Positions 1 through 6,045 of a stretch of DNA of 6,431 bases are shown here, in pieces. This DNA comes from Acidobacteriota bacterium (lineage in GTDB: Bacteria; Acidobacteriota; Vicinamibacteria; Vicinamibacterales; Vicinamibacteraceae). The notes under the pieces are model-generated. The model ran no database searches. It was not told where the DNA came from and saw only the letters and a program-made list of their open reading frames with translations. A program made the translations under genes and the position numbers. The stretch is from positions 1 through 6,431 of the forward strand of contig JAEZCY010000292.1 of the NCBI GenBank assembly GCA_023429845.1, read 5' to 3'. Position 1 is the first letter of the stretch. The number at the start of each line of letters is the position of its first letter.

Positions 1-2049
1 CGGCGTCTCGAGGATCAGTTCCTTCGGAATCTCGTCTAGGAAGCGTGACGGCTCGGTTCCCTGATACTCGCCGAACACGCGCCTGCGTGCCGCGCTCGTG
101 AGCAGCAGACGCGACTCGGCGCGAGTCATGCCCACGTAGCAGAGGCGACGTTCTTCCTCGATCTGATCCTGGTCCTGCCCTGCCCGCTGGTGCGGGAACA
201 GACCTTCCTCCAGCCCGGCGATTGCCACGACGGGGAACTCCAGACCCTTGGCCGCATGCATGGTCATCAACCACACGCGCGCGTGGCTGGCGCCCTGTGA
301 CTCGTCGGCTTCCGAGAGCAGCGACAGGCGATCGACGAAGCCGCCAATCGACGCGTCCGCTTCGCGTTCCTCGTACTCCCGCGCCGTGTTGACGAACTCG
401 GCGAGGTTCTGCGCGCGCGCCTCCGCTTCGTCGGTGTTCTCGTCGCGCAGCGCCTTGAGGTAGCCGGACTGGTCGAGCATCTTGCCGATGAGGATCGACA
501 CCGGCTCGTGGCGAGCCTGAGCGACCAGCGCGTCGATCAGCTCGACGAACTGCTTCAGGGCGTTGTGGCTGCGGCCGGGCAGCGTGCGCGACGTCAGGAG
601 ATGGGTCGCCCTGGCCCACAGCGAGCGCGACGCCGCCACCTCGAACAGGCCTGCCGCCATCATCGGCGGCGCGTCGCCGCCCGCACCGGCATCGTCTCGT
701 TCGAGGGCGTCCATCACCGACTTGCCGATGCCCCGCGCCGGGACGTTCACCACCCGGCGGAAGCTCACATCGTCGTGCGGGTTGATGATCAGCTTCAGGT
801 ACGAGAGCGCGTCCTTCACTTCCTTGCGCTCGTAGAAGCGGACGCCGCCGATGATCCGGTACGGCGTCCCGTCGCGCATCAGCTGATCTTCAAGTGCCCG
901 CGACTGCGAGTTGAGGCGATACAGGATGGCGACGGTCGCGTCGCGCCGCGCGGTGAGCTCCTTGCGCAGTTCACGCGCGATGAACTGTGCCTCTTCGAGT
1001 TCGTCCTCGCCACGGAAGTACGTGATCAGGTCGCCCCTGCCCTGCTCGGTCCAGAGACGCTTCTCCTTGCGATCGGTGTTGTTGGCGATCACCGCCGAGG
1101 CGGCGTCGAGGATGTTCTGGGTGGAGCGGTAGTTGCGTTCGAGGCGGACGGTGACGACCTCGGGAAAGTCCTGCTCGAAGTCGAGGATGTTGCGGAGATC
1201 CGCGCCTCGCCACTTGTAGATCGACTGGTCGGGGTCGCCGACCACGGCGATGTTGTGCCGCGAGCCGACGAGGTGCCTGATCAGCAGGTACTGCGGACGG
1301 TTCGTGTCCTGGTACTCGTCGATCATCACGTACCGGAACTGGCGCTGGTACCGCGTGCGCACGCCTTCGTGCTCGAAGAGCTCCACGGTCTTCAACAGGA
1401 GATCGTCGAAGTCCAGCGCATTGGCCCGCTCGAGTGCCTTCACGTAGCCGTCGTAGATCTTGGCGATCTGCTCGTCCCGGTAGCCGCCGTTGCCGACCTT
1501 GTCGGGCGTCTCCATCCGGTTCTTCGCCTGGCTGATGCGTCCGAGCACCTGCCGCGGCTGGATCAGCTTGTCGTCGATCTGCAGACCGCGCATCACCTGC
1601 TTCACGGCGACGAGTTGATCGCTGCTGTCGTAGATGACGAAGTCGCGCGACAAGCCGATCGCCGGGGCCTCCCGCCGCAGCAACCGCGCACAGAGCGAGT
1701 GGAACGTCGACACCCAGACGTCCCTGGCGTCGGCGCCAATCAGCTTGCCGACGCGCTCGCGCATCTCCTCGGCCGCCTTGTTGGTGAAGGTGACCGCCAG
1801 CACCTCGAAGGGCCGCGCGAGACCACTGCCAATGAGGTAGGCAATGCGGTAGGCGATGACGCGCGTCTTCCCCGAGCCCGCGCCGGCGAGAATCAGCAGC
1901 GGCCCTTCCGTGTGCAGCACGGCCTCGCGCTGCTCCGTGTTCAGGGAGGAGAGGAAGTTGTCGTCGGCGCGGCTCGGGATTCGGGATTCGGGATTCGGGT
2001 TGGTCAGGTCGCCCGCACGGTCGCGCGCGCCATCGCCGGGAAGAGCCAT
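1..2049 (-). CDS. UvrD/PcrA-type SF1A DNA helicase, 5' part (C-terminus outside window)
   Basis: ATP-dependent 3'-5' DNA helicase of the UvrD/PcrA/Rep group, which unwinds DNA in nucleotide excision repair, mismatch repair or replication restart. Visible motifs in order: Q motif (Q40 in LNTEQREA), Walker A AGAGSGKT (55-62), motif Ia TFTNKAAEEM (87-96), STFHS (114-118), LDFDDLL (212-218), Walker B/motif II with DEYQDTN (244-250), motif III VVGDPDQSIYKWRGA (269-283), motif IV LERNYRS (303-309), motif V TMHAAKGLEF (596-605) and motif VI EEERRLCYVGMTRA (631-644). The 683 codons seen run off the window; PcrA proteins are about 720-760 residues, so only the C-terminal tail is missing. The start is fixed: the in-frame stop upstream is TAA at 2145-2143, and ATG 2049 is the only ATG, GTG or TTG between it and the Q motif. 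Residues 14-26 (TNPNPESRIPS region) are encoded by a heptamer array and are not part of the family fold. Residues about 450-465 hold a Gly/Ala/Pro-rich stretch that looks like a short insertion. No good Shine-Dalgarno sequence precedes the ATG. pcrA, uvrD and rep cannot be told apart without the C-terminus. Confidence 0.95.
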   Translation of the reverse strand, partial: MALPGDGARDRAGDLTNPNPESRIPSRADDNFLSSLNTEQREAVLHTEGPLLILAGAGSGKTRVIAYRIAYLIGSGLARPFEVLAVTFTNKAAEEMRERVGKLIGADARDVWVSTFHSLCARLLRREAPAIGLSRDFVIYDSSDQLVAVKQVMRGLQIDDKLIQPRQVLGRISQAKNRMETPDKVGNGGYRDEQIAKIYDGYVKALERANALDFDDLLLKTVELFEHEGVRTRYQRQFRYVMIDEYQDTNRPQYLLIRHLVGSRHNIAVVGDPDQSIYKWRGADLRNILDFEQDFPEVVTVRLERNYRSTQNILDAASAVIANNTDRKEKRLWTEQGRGDLITYFRGEDELEEAQFIARELRKELTARRDATVAILYRLNSQSRALEDQLMRDGTPYRIIGGVRFYERKEVKDALSYLKLIINPHDDVSFRRVVNVPARGIGKSVMDALERDDAGAGGDAPPMMAAGLFEVAASRSLWARATHLLTSRTLPGRSHNALKQFVELIDALVAQARHEPVSILIGKMLDQSGYLKALRDENTDEAEARAQNLAEFVNTAREYEEREADASIGGFVDRLSLLSEADESQGASHARVWLMTMHAAKGLEFPVVAIAGLEEGLFPHQRAGQDQDQIEEERRLCYVGMTRAESRLLLTSAARRRVFGEYQGTEPSRFLDEIPKELILETP
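1975..1999. repeat. left heptamer array, CGGGATT x3 plus CGGG
   Basis: Three exact tandem copies of CGGGATT (1975-1981, 1982-1988, 1989-1995) are followed by a partial CGGG. Positions 1975-1995 are the exact reverse complement of 2701-2721, so this array and the right-hand one form a 21-base perfect inverted repeat. The array lies inside the helicase reading frame. On that strand it reads as repeats of CCCGAAT and encodes NPNPESRIPS, because three heptamers equal seven codons and keep the frame. Confidence 0.9.
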
Positions 2050-2141
2050 CGTTGGTCTCGGAAGGGATGTCGGAGTGCAGCAATTGCCCGCGAGCGTCTG
2101 GCGCGAATCGCAGATGCTGCACAGCCAGCAGGGACTACTCG

Positions 2142-2170
2142 ATTATACCGTCGTCCGATCGCGAGAGCGA
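2142..2170 (-). promoter_or_regulatory. candidate promoter for the helicase gene
   Basis: The minus strand reads TATAAT at 2147-2142, a perfect sigma-70 -10 hexamer, about 93 bases upstream of the helicase ATG. At a 17-base spacing the -35 position (2170-2165) reads TCGCTC, a poor match to TTGACA, and there is no extended -10 TG. AT-rich hexamers are uncommon in this GC-rich region, which is the main support. The hexamer lies in the 158-base gap between the helicase and the divergent four-helix-bundle gene. Nothing comparable is evident for the plus-strand gene: the same spot reads TATACC on that strand, with no -35. Confidence 0.3.
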
Positions 2171-2207
2171 CGCCTGGCGTACAACGTGCAGCCGCAGACT
2201 CACGGCC

Positions 2208-2573
2208 ATGCGATCGTTCAGAGAACTGGAAGTCTGGCAGCTCGCGATGCAGCTCCTCGCCGAGGTGTATCCGCTGACAATGGGCTTCCATCATCCGCAT
2301 GGATTCGAGATCGGCCGGCAGATGCGCGAAGCGGCCGCGTCGCCGCCGTCGAATATTGCAGAGGGCTACGCGCAACGCTCGCGCAAGGTGTACGTGCGAC
2401 ACCTCAACATCGCGGCTGGAAGCATCGCTGAACTGGACACTCAGCTCGAGGCGGTGCAGCGGCTATCGATAGGGGACAAAGAGGCGGCCAGGCATGCCGC
2501 CGTGACGTGCGATCGAGTCGGTCGCATGCTGAACGTGTTGATCACCCGACTCACGCAAGAACCTTCTAAGTGA
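2208..2573 (+). CDS. four-helix-bundle protein, S23/23S rRNA IVP-like family
   Basis: A 121-residue protein of the family first described as being encoded in intervening sequences of 23S rRNA genes; free-standing members are widespread and their function is not established. Hallmarks: FRELEVWQLAMQL at the N-terminus (4-16), PSNIAEGYAQRSRK in the middle (47-60) and GSIAELDTQLEAVQRL (71-86). Four helices are predicted by eye at about 3-25, 33-56, 57-87 and 90-116. There is no signal peptide or membrane segment, so it is probably cytoplasmic. The frame stays open upstream to 2052, but family homology begins at Met 2208 and the upstream residues look random. No clear Shine-Dalgarno sequence is present. 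The gene is the only one on the plus strand; it is divergent from the helicase and convergent with glmS. Its GC content is about 61% (hand count over 2221-2580), below neighbouring glmS. Oppositely oriented heptamer arrays flank it. No 23S rRNA sequence is visible nearby. The fold also resembles Avd of diversity-generating retroelements, but no reverse transcriptase is present. Confidence 0.88.
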   Translation: MRSFRELEVWQLAMQLLAEVYPLTMGFHHPHGFEIGRQMREAAASPPSNIAEGYAQRSRKVYVRHLNIAAGSIAELDTQLEAVQRLSIGDKEAARHAAVTCDRVGRMLNVLITRLTQEPSK

Positions 2574-2682
2574 ACCATGGGGCGAGTCAGGCATCCAGCA
2601 CATCCCCTGCCGTGAACGCCGGTCGCAGGACGCGATCCCTGGCATCCCATTCGCCCCGCCGGCACGGGCCACGCGGAACGTG

Positions 2683-2722
2683 TCCGAATCCCGAGTCTCC
2701 AATCCCGAATCCCGAATCCCGG
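2683..2722. repeat. right heptamer array, AATCCCG x3 with degenerate outer copies
   Basis: Three exact tandem copies of AATCCCG (2701-2707, 2708-2714, 2715-2721) are preceded by a diverged copy, TCCGAATCCCGAG, at 2683-2695 and a TCTCC interruption. Read on the minus strand the unit is CGGGATT, identical to the left array at 1975-1999 but inverted. The array lies in the convergent gap between the four-helix-bundle gene and glmS. Confidence 0.9.
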
Positions 2723-2725
2723 TGG

Positions 2726-2769
2726 CCGAATGCCGATTGCCGACGGCCGAATCCGAATGCCGATTGCCG
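2726..2769. repeat. 17-base direct repeat of variant heptamers next to the glmS stop
   Basis: CCGAATGCCGATTGCCG occurs exactly at 2726-2742 and again at 2753-2769, a period of 27 bases. Each copy is itself built of degenerate seven-base units (CGGCAAT and CGGCATT on the minus strand), so it looks like a diverged extension of the neighbouring CGGGATT array. The second copy ends two bases before the glmS stop codon (TAG, 2773-2771). No terminator-like stem with a T-tract is evident downstream of glmS. Confidence 0.85.
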
Positions 2770-2770
2770 G

Positions 2771-4615
2771 CTATTCTACGGTGACGCTCTTCGCGAGGTT
2801 CCTCGGCTGGTCCACGTCGCAGCCGCGGCGCACGGCGACGTGGTACGCGAGGAGCTGCAGTGGCACCGTCATCGCGATCGGCGACACGAGCGGGTGCACG
2901 GGCGGGAGCACGATGCGGGCGTCGCGCTGCGGCTCGAGCAGCGACCACAGGTGGGGCTCGCCTTCTTCGGTGACCGCGATCACCGATCCGCCGCGGGCCT
3001 TCACTTCCTGGACGTTCCCGAGCATCTTCTCGAACACGTGATCGCGTGGCGCCAGGGCCACAACGGGCAGCTTCTCGTCGATCAGCGCGATCGGGCCATG
3101 CTTCATCTCGCCGGCCGGGTAGCCCTCTGCGTGGATGTACGAGATTTCCTTCAGCTTCAGCGCGCCTTCGAGCGCGATCGGGTAGTGCATGCCGCGGCCG
3201 AGGAAGAGGAAGTCGGCGCACTGATAGAAGCGCCGCGCAACGTCCTCCAGGTATGGCGCGCACGACAGCACCTGCTCGACGTGTCGCGGCAACTCGGTGA
3301 GCGCCTGCAGGACCGGCCGCACGTCGTCGGCCGTCATGGCAGCGCGGGCTCGCGCCATCTTCAGCGCGAGCAGCACCAGCGCGATCAACTGCGTGGTGAA
3401 CGCCTTGGTCGAGGCGTCGCCGATCTCGGGGCCGGCGTGCGTCTGAATCGTGCCCTCAGCCTCGCGCGTGGCCATGCTGCCGACGACATTGCAGATCGCC
3501 AGGCTGCGCGCGCCGTGACGACGCGCCTCACGCAAGGCCGCCAGCGTGTCGGCCGTCTCGCCCGACTGCGTGACCGCGACGACCAGATCGCTGGCCGAGA
3601 CGATGGGCTGGCGGTATCGGTACTCGGACCCATAGTCCACGTCCACGGGGACGCGCGCCAGTTGCTCGATGAGGAACTTCCCCACCAACGCCGCATGCCA
3701 CGACGTGCCGCAGGCAAGCAGCACCACGCGCGAGATCCCGGTGAACGCACGGGCGTCGAGGTTCGTCTCCGGCAGGTGGACGTCGCCCTGTTCCTGCGCG
3801 AGGCGGCCCACGAGCGTTTCCTTGATCGCCCAGGGCTGCTCGAAGATCTCCTTGAGCATGAAGTGCTTGTACCCGGCCTTCTCCGCCATCACCGGGTCCC
3901 ACGTCACGCGCTGCGGCTGACGCACGACTTCGTGGCCCGCCGCATCGAAGAACCGCACGTCGTCGCGCCGCAGCACCGCCACCTGCCCATCGTCCAGGAA
4001 CACGACGTCGCGTGTGTGCGCGAGGATGGCGGGTACGTCCGACGCCACGAAGAACTCCCGGTCGCCCATGCCGACCACGACCGGTGGGCCGTTGCGCACC
4101 GCGACGATCGTGCCGGGGTCGTCGTTGGAGATCACGACGATCGCGAACAGGCCACGCAGTCGTGTCAAGGCCCGCGTCACTGCGGCGTGCAAGCCGTCGC
4201 CGCGCAGTTCCAGACCGATCAGGTGCGCGACCACCTCGGTGTCGGTCTCCGTGCGGAAGGCGATGCCGCGTCCCTGCAGGTCCCGCTTGAGTTCGAGGTA
4301 GTTCTCGATGATGCCGTTGTGGACCAGCACCACGCGTCCGCTCTGGTCGCGATGCGGGTGGGCGTTCTCTTCGGTCGGCCGGCCGTGCGTGGCCCAGCGC
4401 GTGTGACCGATGCCGTACGTGCCGACCAGCGGCTGCTGCATCAGCGCGGCCTCGAGGTTGGCGAGCTTGCCGGCACTGCGCCGGACGTCGATGCCGTTGT
4501 CACCAACGACGGCGATGCCCGCCGAGTCGTACCCGCGGTACTCCAGCCGACGGAGCCCTTCCAGCACCACCGGGACGACGTCCTGGTGGCCGACGTAGCC
4601 GATGATGCCGCACAT
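2771..4615 (-). CDS. glmS: glutamine--fructose-6-phosphate aminotransferase (isomerizing)
   Basis: Cytoplasmic enzyme making glucosamine-6-phosphate from fructose-6-phosphate and glutamine, the first committed step to UDP-GlcNAc. It has 614 residues, close to the usual 600-615. The N-terminal Ntn glutaminase domain (2 to about 240) has Cys2 as nucleophile once Met1 is removed (MCGIIGYVG), HTRWATHG (71-78), VHNGIIENY (98-106) and ETDTE (123-127). The isomerase half has two SIS domains: ACGTSWHAAL (301-310) and TQSGETADT (349-357) in the first, and LGRGMHYPIALEGALKLKE (472-490) and HAEGYPAGEMKHGP (495-508) in the second. The C-terminal loop DQPRNLAKSVTVE (602-614) carries the Schiff-base lysine K609. 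A GTG two codons upstream (4621) is in frame, but ATG 4615 is chosen because the catalytic cysteine must directly follow the initiator. The gene lies 53 bases after glmU on the same strand and is probably co-transcribed. That gap is too short for a glmS ribozyme and no good ribosome binding site is seen. Confidence 0.98.
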   Translation of the reverse strand: MCGIIGYVGHQDVVPVVLEGLRRLEYRGYDSAGIAVVGDNGIDVRRSAGKLANLEAALMQQPLVGTYGIGHTRWATHGRPTEENAHPHRDQSGRVVLVHNGIIENYLELKRDLQGRGIAFRTETDTEVVAHLIGLELRGDGLHAAVTRALTRLRGLFAIVVISNDDPGTIVAVRNGPPVVVGMGDREFFVASDVPAILAHTRDVVFLDDGQVAVLRRDDVRFFDAAGHEVVRQPQRVTWDPVMAEKAGYKHFMLKEIFEQPWAIKETLVGRLAQEQGDVHLPETNLDARAFTGISRVVLLACGTSWHAALVGKFLIEQLARVPVDVDYGSEYRYRQPIVSASDLVVAVTQSGETADTLAALREARRHGARSLAICNVVGSMATREAEGTIQTHAGPEIGDASTKAFTTQLIALVLLALKMARARAAMTADDVRPVLQALTELPRHVEQVLSCAPYLEDVARRFYQCADFLFLGRGMHYPIALEGALKLKEISYIHAEGYPAGEMKHGPIALIDEKLPVVALAPRDHVFEKMLGNVQEVKARGGSVIAVTEEGEPHLWSLLEPQRDARIVLPPVHPLVSPIAMTVPLQLLAYHVAVRRGCDVDQPRNLAKSVTVE

Positions 4616-4668
4616 GGGCACGCATGGTACGCCCGTCGGCCGCCGAACCTAGCCGAGCCGCATTTTGC

Positions 4669-6045
4669 CTACGGCTCCCCTCGGCGGCGCCGCGCCCAAC
4701 CGTCCTTGTTCTCCTGGCGGCTGCGGGCAATCGCCAGGCTCTCGTCGGGCACGCTCTTCGTGATCGAGGAACCCGCGGCCACGAACGCGCCACGTCCCAC
4801 GGTGACCGGCGCCACGAGCTGGGAGTCGCTGCCGATGAACGCGCCGTCGCCGATGACGGTCGGGTGTTTGTGCACACCGTCGTAGTTGCACGTGATCACG
4901 CCCGCCCCGACGTTGACGTTCTCGCCGACCGTCGCATCGCCGAGGTAGGTCAGGTGGCTCGCCTTCGACCCCCGGCCCAGCGTCGTCTGCTTCAACTCGA
5001 CGTAGTTGCCGACGCGCGCCTCCTCGCCCACGTCGCTTCCGGGACGCAGGTGTGCGAACGGGCCGAGCTGGGCGCGCGCGCGGACGTGCGCGTCGGTGAT
5101 CACGCAGTAGTTCAGGATGACGACGTGGTCTTCGAGGGTCGCGTCCACGAGGCGGGATCCGGCGTGGATCTCGCAGGCCTCACCCACCTTCGTCCGTCCC
5201 TCGAGATACACGTTCGGGTGCAGCACCGTGTCGTGCCCGACCTCGACGTCCGGTCCCACGTAGGTCGTCGCCGGGTCGATGATGGTCACACCGGCCGACA
5301 TCAATTCCTCGCACTTGGCTTGTCGCATGATGGCGCTGGCCTCGGCCAGTTCTGTCTGGCTGTTGATGCCGCGGATCTCGTGCGGCACGGTAGCGGTGAC
5401 GGCGTCCACCCCGTGGCCCAGACGGCGGAGGGCGGCTACGAACTCCCCGAGCGATCGCTCACGCCCGACGCTTCCCCAGGAGAACGTAGCGAGGCCGTCA
5501 CGCAGGGCCTGCGCGGTGCACGCGAACACGCCGCTCGTGCATTCGCGTATGGCCCGCTGCTGGCGCGACGCCTCCTTTTCCGACACGAGCCCGATCACCT
5601 CGCCGGCCTCACTCCGCAGCACGCGCATCAGCCCGTACGGCCGCTCGGAGGTGGCTGCCACGACGGTGAGAACGCTGTTTGCCTGGCGCCTATGCGCGAC
5701 GAGCGCGTCGACGGTCTCGCGCCGCAGGAGGGGCACGTCGGCCGGCAGCACGAGCACTGTTGCGTCGGGCTGCAGCTCGTCAAGGGCCGTCAGCGCGTGA
5801 ACGGGGCCGAGCAGCGGCTCCTTGGTCATCACGCGGACGCGGCGTCCGGCAATCAGCGCCGACACGTTGTCGGCTGAATACCCGAGAATGGCGGTCGCGC
5901 TGTCTGCCTGGACGGCCTCCGCAAGTCTCAGCACCCACTCGAGCAGCGGCAATCCCGCAATGGGCAGCAGCACTTTCGGGGTCCGCGTGCCCATGCGAAC
6001 CCCTCTCCCGCCCGCCAGAACGACGATGTGCAGGGGGTGAGTCAT
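4669..6045 (-). CDS. glmU: bifunctional GlmU: GlcN-1-P acetyltransferase / GlcNAc-1-P uridylyltransferase with divergent N-terminal half
   Basis: Makes UDP-GlcNAc: the C-terminal half acetylates glucosamine-1-phosphate and the N-terminal half transfers UMP from UTP. At 458 residues it matches E. coli (456). The N-terminal Rossmann-like nucleotidyltransferase domain (about 5-232) starts VVLAGGRGVRM (8-18) with K24 in TPKVL. It keeps the metal-ligand equivalents D103 (ADVP) and N228 (GIN). The left-handed beta-helix (about 255-440) has hexapeptide repeats and intact acetyltransferase residues: R334 (LRPG), K352, catalytic H364 with Y367 (HLTYLGD), N378, CNYDG (386-390) and GSDSQ (405-409). By-eye alignment suggests several uridylyltransferase contacts differ from E. 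coli: Q76 to K75, T82 to P81, Y103 to P101, E154 to S155 and N169 to T170. The GEYYxTD motif is replaced by a segment ending SLGEF. The first domain may therefore be altered in activity. The start overlaps the rsmI stop as ATGA, indicating translational coupling; no Shine-Dalgarno sequence is apparent. Confidence 0.93.
   Translation of the reverse strand: MTHPLHIVVLAGGRGVRMGTRTPKVLLPIAGLPLLEWVLRLAEAVQADSATAILGYSADNVSALIAGRRVRVMTKEPLLGPVHALTALDELQPDATVLVLPADVPLLRRETVDALVAHRRQANSVLTVVAATSERPYGLMRVLRSEAGEVIGLVSEKEASRQQRAIRECTSGVFACTAQALRDGLATFSWGSVGRERSLGEFVAALRRLGHGVDAVTATVPHEIRGINSQTELAEASAIMRQAKCEELMSAGVTIIDPATTYVGPDVEVGHDTVLHPNVYLEGRTKVGEACEIHAGSRLVDATLEDHVVILNYCVITDAHVRARAQLGPFAHLRPGSDVGEEARVGNYVELKQTTLGRGSKASHLTYLGDATVGENVNVGAGVITCNYDGVHKHPTVIGDGAFIGSDSQLVAPVTVGRGAFVAAGSSITKSVPDESLAIARSRQENKDGWARRRRGEP

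Larger units (their letters stand above)
1975..2769. other. candidate cassette: four-helix-bundle gene between inverted heptamer arrays
   Basis: This segment contains one plus-strand gene, its upstream region and its downstream region. CGGGATT repeats bound it on the left and AATCCCG repeats on the right. The segment separates glmS from the helicase; both are minus-strand genes and might otherwise be adjacent. It is less GC-rich than glmS, at least within the gene. No transposase, target-site duplication or attachment site is visible, so mobility is an inference only. The 100-odd bases at 2574-2682 hold no gene or recognisable site apart from weak inverted and direct matches. Confidence 0.3.

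Noticed and set aside
2052..2207. N-terminal extension of the four-helix-bundle protein from an earlier in-frame ATG at 2052
   Set aside because: The extra 52 residues show no family similarity and are rich in Ser, Arg and Cys like non-coding translation; family homology begins at Met 2208.
2208..2573. Avd accessory protein of a diversity-generating retroelement
   Set aside because: Avd shares the four-helix-bundle fold, but there is no reverse transcriptase, template repeat or variable repeat in the window, and the motifs fit the S23/IVP family better.
2577..2657. GGGGCGA / TCGCCCC inverted match in the convergent gap as a bidirectional terminator
   Set aside because: The arms are only about seven bases with a loop of roughly 65 bases and no T-tract, so a terminator is not supported.
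1975..2769. CRISPR array
   Set aside because: The repeats are contiguous seven-base units with no unique spacers, and there are no cas genes.
4616..4621. GTG start two codons upstream for GlmS
   Set aside because: It would place two extra residues before the catalytic cysteine, which must be N-terminal after Met removal for the glutaminase to work.
4616..4668. glmS ribozyme upstream of glmS
   Set aside because: The glmU-glmS gap is only 53 bases, too short for the roughly 150-base or longer ribozyme, and no matching core is visible.
508..5877. Long plus-strand open frames opposite the helicase, glmS and glmU (for example 508-2277, 2570-4885 and 4624-5877)
   Set aside because: They lie antisense to clearly recognised genes, are rich in Arg, Ala, Asp and Val as expected from GC-rich complementary codons, and show no family motifs.
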